Shown one piece after another: positions 15,989 through 25,300 of a stretch of 48,960 nucleotides of DNA. The DNA lies in NCBI RefSeq assembly GCF_013141775.1, contig NZ_WHOB01000040.1, positions 1 through 48,960 on the forward strand, read 5' to 3'. Each line of letters opens with the position of its first letter. Position 1 is the stretch's first letter. The position numbers and the translations under genes are program-made. The notes below the pieces were generated by a model. That model saw only the letters and a program-made list of their open reading frames with translations. It did no database searches and was not told where the DNA came from. Origin of the DNA: Paenibacillus phytohabitans. Lineage in GTDB: Bacteria > Bacillota > Bacilli > Paenibacillales > Paenibacillaceae.

Positions 15989-16920
15989 ATTTTCATCTCC
16001 TTCACCTTTTGGGTAATCGTCTCAAAGATCAGCTCCGTCTGCTGCGGTGCACTGAAGCCCTGCTCCGGACGGGTCAGCCGGTACATCGGCAGCCGGTTAA
16101 CGAATGAGGCCAGCATACCGAAATGCCATTCCCTGACCCCCATGGGGTCCACCAGCGCTTTTTGATAGGTATGATTATATAAGGTATGAAGCCGCTCCAA
16201 GCCGCTGATAGCCTCTACTGACACCGGCCCGTCCTGTACAGACAGTTCAAATATTCCTGCAAGCGGCAGCGGTTCAGCCTGGAACCGGTCATGAACGGGG
16301 ATGGCAAACTTGGTCTCCCGCTTAAACAGCGGGCGGTACGCAGACGAATTCATTCCCAAATAGTCCAAGCTCTGCTGCCACAGCTTCTGCTGCGGATAAC
16401 CTGGAACAGCTAATGGAGTTCCATTATGCACCAACACGGGAATAACGTCGTCACTGACCAGGAGATGTCCCTGATCCATTAAATAGGAGGCAAGCGTAGA
16501 CTTACCCGCTCCCGAACGCCCGACCAGCGCGTATGCCTTATTCTCAAGAACAAGTGAGCTTCCGTGAAGAGCCAATACGCCTTTTTGCATCAGAAGAACA
16601 CCCATGCAGCTGCCCAGAATGAACAGGCGGATGCTATCCGGATCGGCATGGACTGCGGGAGATACGGTAATGGTGCTGCCATTCTGTATAGAAAATACGG
16701 CTGTGCCTTTAACCATGAACATCACTTCTTGCTCTGCCATACCCAGATTCGGTGAAATCTTCGGTATCGCCTCCCAGCGCTCGGACAAATCAGCCTCCAC
16801 AACAGATACGCTGCCCAACCTTCCGGGCTGCTCCGTACGGGGAAGTTCCGGCAAGGGGAATTCACTGAGAATTTGCAGACCAAAAGCCTTATACCCCAGG
16901 CATTGCACTGTGCTCGCCAT
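15985..16920 (-). CDS. HPr kinase-like lasso peptide serine kinase
   Basis: A 311-residue protein of the HPr kinase-like family. It has a P-loop VGRSGAGKSTLASYL (residues about 130-145) and a following LVSDDVIPV acidic strand that binds metal. Paeninodin-type clusters carry such a kinase, which phosphorylates the side chain of the C-terminal serine of the precursor. The precursor here also ends in serine. The start at 16920 (MASTVQCLGYKAFGL) is set by GGTGGAG upstream; the frame from 17031 runs through a hairpin region and has no site. It follows the precursor gene after about 117 bases, the largest gap within the operon. Confidence 0.88.
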   Translation of the reverse strand: MASTVQCLGYKAFGLQILSEFPLPELPRTEQPGRLGSVSVVEADLSERWEAIPKISPNLGMAEQEVMFMVKGTAVFSIQNGSTITVSPAVHADPDSIRLFILGSCMGVLLMQKGVLALHGSSLVLENKAYALVGRSGAGKSTLASYLMDQGHLLVSDDVIPVLVHNGTPLAVPGYPQQKLWQQSLDYLGMNSSAYRPLFKRETKFAIPVHDRFQAEPLPLAGIFELSVQDGPVSVEAISGLERLHTLYNHTYQKALVDPMGVREWHFGMLASFVNRLPMYRLTRPEQGFSAPQQTELIFETITQKVKEMKI

Positions 16921-16977
16921 ACGGTTCACTCCACCTTTATCAATTTCACCCGGCGGCCTTGCCGGTGATGTGAGGAT

Positions 16978-17018
16978 AGCCCTTATCCCCCTCCAGCAAG
17001 CTAAGAGGGATGAGGGCT
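16978..17018 (-). promoter_or_regulatory. Hairpin between lasso precursor and kinase genes
   Basis: AGCCCT at 16978-16983 pairs with AGGGCT at 17013-17018 and the stem continues inward for about 7 more pairs with two mismatches. No T-run follows it leftward, so it is probably a processing or attenuation hairpin that keeps precursor mRNA more abundant than downstream mRNA. Confidence 0.5.
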
Positions 17019-17037
17019 GGGATGTTGCCAAGCAAAA

Positions 17038-17163
17038 CTAGGAGTGACTAACGATTTCTTCCGGATCCGATTGGAAGGAGTCGGCAATAGCGATCCCAGG
17101 TCCAGCCATAGTCATTTTAACATCCAGAACTTCCAATGCAGGCTTGCTGTATTCCTTTTTCAT
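17038..17163 (-). CDS. Lasso peptide precursor (A), paeninodin-like
   Basis: A 41-codon gene with AGGGGGTG 6 bases before the ATG. Leader, residues 1-19: MKKEYSKPALEVLDVKMTM. It has the Y-x-x-P-x-L motif read by RRE proteins (YSKPAL) and the near-invariant Thr at position -2. Core, residues 20-41: ring part AGPGIAIAD, in which the Ala1 amine and Asp9 side chain should form the 9-residue macrolactam, then loop and tail SFQSDPEEIVSHS. The AGPG start, Asp9, FQ, DP and terminal Ser match paeninodin as I remember it. The final Ser is the expected phosphorylation site. It sits between cyclase and kinase genes in the operon. Confidence 0.95.
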   Translation of the reverse strand: MKKEYSKPALEVLDVKMTMAGPGIAIADSFQSDPEEIVSHS

Positions 17164-17192
17164 ATTTGTCACCCCCTTTCAAGAAACATCCA

Positions 17193-19118
17193 TCAGGTCA
17201 CACGCTTCAGAAAGCGGTAGAACACCAGTCCTCTCGTAAGAAGGCGGAAATCCGTGTTGAATATTAATAATGGTGCGGGCTCACTACCCAGCCGGTCTAA
17301 ACACCCGGCGAGCCCGGCATGATTCAAGTAAGAGGAAGTCCGGGGGTCCTGAAGCATCTCCCTTAGCTCCTGCAGGAACATCTGCCATTGGGGCAGCATA
17401 CGTGTAATCCCATCTGCTCCCTGTATACCGCGCCGCGTCTGGTTTAGTCTGACCTTGTCCGGCAGCCGTCCTTCCATGGCCCGGCGGATTAACGACCGGT
17501 CCACTCCGTTCTGGACGTACTGCCCTTCAGGGACAGACAGACAGAAGTTGATGACACGCAGATCATTCGTAGGGTCACGATCCCATACCCTGTACTTCAG
17601 CGACAGCTTGGTAGCTGCCGTTCCATTCACATTCCAGATATGCGGCTGCTGGAAATGCTGTCTGCGGATATCGTATACCGTCTGGGAGGAAGCATCTCCT
17701 TCAAGCTCTCTCAGCTTCTCTTGCACCCCTGTCCGCCGTGCGAATTCAGGATGAATCAGCTCTAGAGGGGCCTCCTGCTTCCCGGAGATCAGCTGGCCAA
17801 GGCCGGGGAACACCTTGCGGCCGACAATCTTCAGCATTTTCTTGCGGCTTGCCCCCATCGAACGACTATAAAGCTTGTTCTCGCGGTAGAAGGAAATCCA
17901 GTGAAATTCGCGTAGCAGCTTCGCCTGGTAATCCAGTGCAGGCCCCCAGGAGATACTCCAGTTGCCCCGTTGTCCGCTGAGCAGAACACCGGCGCCCTTC
18001 ATTTGTGCTTGTTCATATATGCCTTTGAGCCAATAGGAATTCTCTATGAATTTGTAGGGCATCTCCATAATATCCAGCCATTCGTCAATTTCACCATAAG
18101 GGCTCCGGTCAGGAAAGTTCAAGAAGCTGGGCTGGATGTTCCCCACATGGTCGATGGTCTCTTGAATATATGGACGCTCATCGGTGACCCGCTGGCCCAG
18201 TTTAAAACCTGTAAAATTGTCCAGCGGATAAGAGCTGAATGTAAATAATGGCTTGCCGCGGCGGCGGAGCTCCTCTGCAGCAAAGCTGACCACTGAGCCG
18301 GAATCCAGTCCGCCGCTCAGATTGGCGCCTACGGCGAGATGGGTCCGCAGCCGGTCTCTGACTGCCTGCCCGAATACCTCACGGAACGCTTCCTCGTATT
18401 CGCCGTTGCCGCGAAGCCTTAATGGAGGCGGAGTCCGGAAGGTGTAATACTGGGAGAAGGAAACCCCCTTCGCGCTGACTGTAACCGAGTGGGAAGGCGG
18501 CAGCTGTTCCACCCCTTGATAAACCGTGGAGAACATATCTGCCACATCGTTCCGGGCCTGGCTCGCCAGATACTCTGAAATCCAGCCTTCGTTCAGACCC
18601 TGCTGACCATCAGGCAAGGCCAGCAAGGGATGAATTACGGTACAGAAGGAGAACTCTCTGCCGGAACGGCGAAAGTAAAGCGTCCGGTTACCCGAGAAAT
18701 CCCTCGCCCCAAACAGCGTCCGCTTGCGCGCGTCCCAGATCATGAATGCAAAGTCACCGACCAGATGAACCGGAGCCTCCCCCCCCCATTTCTCATAGGC
18801 CAAGAGAATTAGCAGACTGTCTGGAATGGAATCACGATCTTCCCGGACAACCTGAAGTTGTCCGAACAGTTCGCTGCGGTTATCAATGATTGCATCGGCC
18901 ACAATCGCCAGCCCGCGTTCCGGATCATAATAGGGGAGAATCTCATTCCTTGACTGTGGGGTGATCCACTGCGAGCGGCAGCCGAGGAAGAGTCCCTCCG
19001 CCTTCCAGGCCCTAGCATCATCAGCCGGATAACGCTGCAGCTGCTGCATAAGGCGCGGACCCAGCTCCGGGTCCAGCGGCCCATGCTGCATAGAATAGAT
19101 CCCGGCGATTGCGCTCAT
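17193..19118 (-). CDS. Lasso peptide macrolactam synthetase (C protein, asparagine synthetase-like)
   Basis: A 641-residue asparagine synthetase B homologue that should activate the Asp9 carboxylate of the core with ATP and close the ring onto Ala1. The N-terminal amidotransferase half is present (about residues 1-210) but the nucleophile Cys2 of glutaminases is Ser here (MSAIAGIYS), so it cannot use glutamine, as expected for a lasso cyclase. The ATP pyrophosphatase motif SGGLDSGS lies at about 268-275. It is the first gene of the leftward operon; the precursor gene begins 29 bases after its stop. GGAGG precedes the ATG. Confidence 0.93.
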   Translation of the reverse strand: MSAIAGIYSMQHGPLDPELGPRLMQQLQRYPADDARAWKAEGLFLGCRSQWITPQSRNEILPYYDPERGLAIVADAIIDNRSELFGQLQVVREDRDSIPDSLLILLAYEKWGGEAPVHLVGDFAFMIWDARKRTLFGARDFSGNRTLYFRRSGREFSFCTVIHPLLALPDGQQGLNEGWISEYLASQARNDVADMFSTVYQGVEQLPPSHSVTVSAKGVSFSQYYTFRTPPPLRLRGNGEYEEAFREVFGQAVRDRLRTHLAVGANLSGGLDSGSVVSFAAEELRRRGKPLFTFSSYPLDNFTGFKLGQRVTDERPYIQETIDHVGNIQPSFLNFPDRSPYGEIDEWLDIMEMPYKFIENSYWLKGIYEQAQMKGAGVLLSGQRGNWSISWGPALDYQAKLLREFHWISFYRENKLYSRSMGASRKKMLKIVGRKVFPGLGQLISGKQEAPLELIHPEFARRTGVQEKLRELEGDASSQTVYDIRRQHFQQPHIWNVNGTAATKLSLKYRVWDRDPTNDLRVINFCLSVPEGQYVQNGVDRSLIRRAMEGRLPDKVRLNQTRRGIQGADGITRMLPQWQMFLQELREMLQDPRTSSYLNHAGLAGCLDRLGSEPAPLLIFNTDFRLLTRGLVFYRFLKRVT

Positions 19119-19137
19119 TGTATGACCTCCAGCTGTC

Positions 19138-19160
19138 TAAGAATTCGATATTCGTTCTTA
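19138..19160 (-). promoter_or_regulatory. Imperfect palindrome upstream of the lasso operon
   Basis: TAAGAA and TTCTTA arms flank a partly symmetric CGAATATCG core, about 20 bases before the cyclase start codon and next to its ribosome binding site. It could be an operator or an RNA hairpin. No convincing -35/-10 pair was found in the AT-rich stretch 19119-19310, so the promoter is not placed. Confidence 0.3.
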
Positions 19161-19329
19161 ATAATGAACACTTCTTACTATATAAGATAACGTTCTTTCC
19201 ATTGATTGTGAATAGTACCAGAGAGTACTTTTAGGTAGCCTTTAGCGTATTGACTTATCACTATATGTATGATATTAGGCAGAGAATAAAGCCCTATAAT
19301 TCACAAGGGGAAGTATCCCACATGCAAAA

Positions 19330-19367
19330 AGCGGAAGGTTCAGGGGGATCCCCCTGAACCTTCCGCT
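19330..19367 (-). terminator. Rho-independent terminator of the GH16 gene
   Basis: A perfect 38-base palindrome with a GC-rich stem, followed leftward by a T-run. It lies about 20 bases beyond the stop codon at 19386 and separates the glucanase operon from the lasso operon. Confidence 0.95.
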
Positions 19368-19385
19368 GTAAAAATCCCTTATCTT

Positions 19386-22300
19386 TTAGAAAATAGAGAA
19401 TTCAAAGATAGACGGTCCGTAAATATCAAAATCCCTTTCGGTCATATACAAGCGGATATAACGTCCCTGAATTCCTTTGCCGCTTAAATCCACCGTCTCT
19501 GTCCAGCTTGTATCCCCCGGGTCACGATCCAACGTTTCCACTGTTGTCCAGTCCCCCGGATCATCGGTAAGCGTGTCTGCTGTCTGAACCAGAACATGTC
19601 TCGCGAATGCCCGCTCCCACTTGATCACAAGACGCTGAATGTCATGGACACTGTTCAGATCCACATAGACCCACTCTGCCTCATTTCTTTGGCCCCAATC
19701 GGCTTCCCAGCGGTTCTCCGGATTGCCGTCGGTAATCACATTCGGATCGAAATTAGTATTGGAGCTGGACGCTGTAACTGTCCGGTGCAGCGCCAGATTG
19801 ACCTCCACATCAGCCGCGAGCACAGTCTGAGTGATCTGGACGTCTGTGTAGCCTTCCGCCTGAATCCGTACCGGATAACTGCCCGCCTCATTAATACTGG
19901 ATGAATTCAACGTAATGACACCGTCCGCAACGGAAAAATCTGTTCCGGGCACCAGTTCCTTAGTACCCAATGTGATAACAGAAATTGCACCTGCCCAGGC
20001 AATGTCGGATGCGAAGGTCAGTGTGAAGCTGCTGCCTGCGGTATTGCCGCTGGTATCCGGTGTTACAGCCGGAGGGGTCAGCTGCGCCGGGTCTTCAGGA
20101 CCGGTTCCCCCGCTATCCCCGCCTCCATCTGCCCTCACGCCGTGCACTTCAAATTCCCAGAGCGAGTACCCGTAAGCCGTTGCTCTCACTGAGCCCAGCA
20201 TGCGGACATGACGGGCTGCGATATTACCCAGTACAATCGTATCTATTCCTCCGTTACCGGCGCCTTCAGTGTAAGCATCACTCCAGTCACTTTCTGCAGG
20301 AACCGCCGCGGTTGCCACCTGAATCTTGTAAGCCCTGCCATAAGCAGCTTCCCAGTTCAGCACAATGGTGTCTATAGTGTAGAGCGCCCCGAGATCAACG
20401 GCAATCCACTGGGGGTCCACTGCTGCTGCAGACTCCCAGCGCGTTGCTCCCGTCCCCTTACCGTCAAAGGCATTAGCTGCGGGCTGCGGTTCTGTGGAGG
20501 CTGTTCCCGCCTTACCGGCAGCCACGTTCGGTGATGCTGTGGTAATCTCCTGTACAACTTCGTTTGCACCGTATCCTTCTGCCAGTACGGAGACCGTATA
20601 GCTGCTGATCGCCGGGAATAGTGAGGCATCCAGCGTAATCAGACCAGTGGCAAGGGTCACTTTATCCATTGGGACCGTCACTCCGTTAATCTTGACGGCA
20701 TGAATGGCGCTCTGCCAGTCCTCCTGGCCTGCGAAGGTCAGCTCAATATTGCTGCCGAGCTTATTGTCCGTATGATCCGCATTCAGCTGCGGACCGCTGC
20801 GTACTTCCTTCAGTATGATTTCATCCAGATAGACATGATGCTCTTCATCCGGTGTGGCTGAAGTAGCGGTAATCACATTACCCAGCAGGTACTTCAGCGA
20901 CAGCGAAACTGCTGCCGCCGGCTTCAGCATAGCCGTATGAACCGCAGTAGGATCATTTGTGATGTCGAAATTGACTTTGGCATCACCGTTATAGCCGGTC
21001 AGCTCGATCTGAACCGGACGGTCCACCGTTGACCATCCGCGGAAGGCCAGCTCATAAGTCTTGCCGCCCTCCAGTTTAATCCCGGTCTGGGTAAGCTGCG
21101 TATACCAGCTTACAGGCACTCCCGGAGGACCCCATTCCAGTGTAATTCCTCCATTATAATGAATATCGAGATCGGCAACCCCGTCTGTCACCTCGAAGGT
21201 GGAATCCCCCTTCGTGCCTACCCAATGCTCCCAGCTCTCCGTTCCTTTGGAGAAGCTGCCGTTGGCCAGCAGATTGCCGTCACTTTCTATCAGAGACTGG
21301 CTTACTGCCGCATCCGCATATCCAGTTGCTTTTACAATAACCGAATGAGAGCCGGCCGAAGTAAATGCCTCCGGACCAAGCACAATCAATCCCGGCTGCA
21401 GGGTGTATTTCTGATGATCCAGCAGCTGCCCGTCAATCAGTACCGCACTTATTGCTGTGCGCCATGCGGCATTATCGGTATAGGCCAGTTCGATCGGCTG
21501 GCCGACACGCAGATCGGTAGTATCCGCAGCCAGAGTCTGCGGCCGTTTCAGCGGTGCATCCTTCACTTCCAGAACAACATTCCGGAAGGAGACCTCATGT
21601 GCGCCGGCTGGAGCCTGCGGCGTCTTGCCGAGCAGGAATTTGAGCGCCACATTATCATCGGCTGCCGGCTTGAACGTATACTCGAACTGCTTCCAGTCCG
21701 TGCCGAGCGTAATGGCCCCTGAATCAAAACGTCGGGTATAGGCTGCATTCTCCAGCGTTGCCTGAGAATCACGGGCTACCGAAGATTTCGCTTCAAACGA
21801 CAGGATATAAGTGAAGCCCTTGCTGAGCAGCAGGTTGGATTGATTCAGCATGACATTCCATGCCTCAGTTCCGACACTGGATACTGCAACCTTGGCTGCT
21901 CCACCTGCTGCCGAGAAGGCGGCGGAAGCACCTTGTGTGAACGGCTCCCAGCCGGACAGGCCGGAGGAGAAATCCCCGTTCTTCAGCGGATACAGGCTTA
22001 CAGTGCTGTAGTCCACATTGTTATTCGTCGTGCGGATCAGCCGGATGTTATCCAGCGTTACAGACGCGCTACTGCCTCCAAGCTCAAGGATCAGCTGCCC
22101 TTCTGTATCGCTAATCTGTGCAGGCATCGTGAATGTCACTGTACTCTCATTGTCAGTTCTACCTACCGCAATCTGGTTATCCTGAGCGTAGACGGCAGTT
22201 CCGTCCTTGCTCACAAGCTTAACGCCAACAGTCCTGTCAGCTTCCGCTCTGGCGTTAAAGCTCAATTGATACGTATCACTCTGCAGCAGGTTTATTCCTT

Positions 22301-25300
22301 TTTGCACCAATTGGATATTCCCCGGCGTGCTTCCGCCATCCTGGATATGGACCGCCAGCTTCTCCACCTCAGGGTCAACACTGGCCGTAGCGGCTGCACC
22401 CACCGCAGTGAAATTCCAATACTTCATCCGGTCCATGGTGCCCAGATCGAAACCGCCGTTATAGATATGATTGCCGTCTTCCAGCGGCGCTTTCGCTCCG
22501 TCCGGATCGTTGACCTGCTCGACTTCTTCCAGACGCACATTACCGATCCAGACTGTATTCGTATTGAGGCCCAGATTGAATTCCAGCCGGGCCGCTATGT
22601 CTGTCACAGCAGCCATCGGGAAGCTGTATTCATAGTGCTTCAATCCGGTTTTGAGTGCAGCCTCGAAATTATCCGAGTAAGCAGACCAGCCGTTGTCGGC
22701 GTCGCCGCCCATTTTAATGGAGATCGAACGGTCTGCCGAGGCTTTGGCATCAAAGCTCAGCTTATAATTATGTCCTCTCACAAGTGGAGCGTATTGAATC
22801 ATCTGCAGTGCGTATGACTGATTCCCTCCGTTTGTGGGTACGATTCTGGCATAATTGCGGCCGTCTATCGCTTCAACCGTTGCGCTTCCCGCACCGCTAT
22901 AGTCCGGGGTATGCAGGAAATTCCACTTGTCTGCGGCAAGCTTCTGGCTGCTGCTGGCAATGTCTGTTAAGCCCTGCTCAAAATTCGGGTCTGCGATATA
23001 GCTGCCGTCTACCGGCTGCCGCGCTTCCGCAGGAACAGGCTCTATTTCCACCACCGGCTCAACCGGCTCACGAAGCGGCTTGCCGGACAGCTCGTAAGCA
23101 CGTACATAGTCCACTTCCATGGCAGCTGGCAGCTTCGCATCCGGCGGAAGCAGATTGCCGTCAAAAGTACCGCCGATCGCCAAATTCAATATCAGATAAA
23201 ATGGCTTGTTGAACGGTGCAGGGAATGCGTACTTATCGGGCTGGCCGATACCTTCACTGCTCCATTCATTAACTGTCTTAAACACTTTGCCGTCTACGTA
23301 CCAGCGGATTTCACCGGGCTCCCATTCGACCCCATACGTATGGAACTGGGTGATCGACTCTCCTGCCGGGAAGTCGTAATCGCCGCCCGCAGATTTATTG
23401 TTCGGCCATTGCTTGCCGAAATGAATCGTTCCGGCCACTTCCTGCGGCAGCCGTCCGCGCGCTTCCATAATATCCAGCTCACCGGAGGATGCCCAGGTTC
23501 CATAAGCGCTGTCTTTGGGCATCATCCAGAACGCCGGCCATATTCCCTGGCCTTCCGGCATCTTAATGCGTGCCTCAAATTTGCCGTACTGCTGGGTATA
23601 GGTTGGTGAAGTCCAGAGCCGGCCTGAAGTATACGGTTTCCCGGCTAAGGTCTGTTTCCGGGCCGTAATTGTAAGCTTACCGTCCTGAACCTTCAGATTA
23701 TCCTTCGAATAGTACTGCTGTTCATTATTGCCCCAGCCGTCCAGCCCGAAATCCGAGCCGGTGCCGTTCTGATAAGCCCATTTATCCAGGTTAACTCCGT
23801 TCGTGTCCACGTTGCTGCCGCTTCCGTCGAACTCATCGCCCCAGATCAGCTTCCACTCTCCAATGGTCTGCTGCAGCTCGGCGTCCGTATAGCCGGCGGC
23901 TTTGATTGTAACTGCTGCTTCGCCAACCCCGGTGAATACAGCTGACTTGATCGTGATGACTCCGGCAGAAATGATATAATCCACATTCTGCTCAAGCTTG
24001 CTGCCATCCAGCAATACTTCGGTAATCGCTTCCCGCCAGGCCGGACTGTCCGTGAATGTAATCTTCACATCCTTGCCCAGCACATTGTCCGTAGTTTCCG
24101 GCACAAGCACTGGCGCTGCCGAATCCTGAACCGGCGTACTTGTCGGCGTGCTTGTTGGCGTGCTCGTCGGCGTGCTTGTTGGTGTGCTTGTTGGCGTACT
24201 TGTTGGCGTGCTTGTTGGCGTGCTCGTTGGTGTACTTGTCGGCGTGCTCGTCGGCGTACTTGTCGGTGTGCTCGTTGGTGTACTTGTCGGTGTGCTCGTC
24301 GGCGTGCTCGTCGGCGTACTTGGAGGATCGTTTACGGTTACGCTCGCCGGAGTGCTTGCAGGACGCAGCGTGGGGGTAGCAGTACTGGCTGTTTGTCTGT
24401 TTACAAGACCGCTGCTGACAGCATAAGCGCTTCCCTCTGTTACCGGCTTGTCATTCAGAGTGGTTCCAGTTGAAGCCGTACTGAGCTCGGTAATACTTCC
24501 CTTCACACTAAGAGCTGTACCCGTGGCCTCTTCCCTGACGTTCAGCTTGCCGACAGTGGACTTCTCACCTACATCAACTGCAGCGCTGCTCTGTACATCC
24601 AGCTCCCCGATAGTGGAGCTTCCTTCCAGAACCACCCGTACCGGCCCATCCGGTTTATTCACCACAACAGAGCCCACTTGAGAATTGCTGATATGCACCG
24701 AGTGTGCGCCGCCCCCGTTCACATACAGCGTGCCCTTAACGTCTACATGCTCAAGGATGACATCACCTTCTCCCACACCGGCCGTAACGAGAATATCTCC
24801 TGCTGCCTTCGTATCTTTGACCGTGCTTCCGCCGCTGGCAATCAGCAGGTTTCCGGTTGCCGGCAGATTTCCGTATACTCCCGGAGCATGGACAATCTCT
24901 CCGGCCAGCCGGTCCAGCAGCGCGATAGCCTCAGCCCTTGTAATGGACTGCTGTGGACGCAGTGTCCCATCCTCGAATCCCTTCACATAACCGCCAGCCA
25001 CAAGACTGGCGAGCGGTGCTTCGGCATATGCGGCAACCCTGCTGCGGTCGGTGAATCCGGACAATACATTTGTATCCGCTTTCAACAACGGGAATAATGC
25101 CTCAGCCATCTTCGCCGCTTCCTGCCGGGTGACTGCGGCTTCCGGCAGGAACCTGCCATCAGGATATCCGTCAATATAGCCGGCTTGTCTTGCGATAGCC
25201 ACTTGATCCGCATACCATTTGCCCGCACTCACATCGCTAAATGCCGACACCGACTTGGTGCTGAAGCCGAACAATGCATTGACCAGCTTGGAGAATTCTG

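Noticed and set aside
15985..16920. HPr kinase/phosphorylase of carbon catabolite repression
   Set aside because: Only the kinase core is similar; the N-terminal domain differs from HprK and the gene is embedded in the lasso operon.
17193..19118. Asparagine synthetase (AsnB) for amino acid synthesis
   Set aside because: Cys2 is replaced by Ser and the gene lies in a lasso operon next to a precursor, RRE protein and leader protease.
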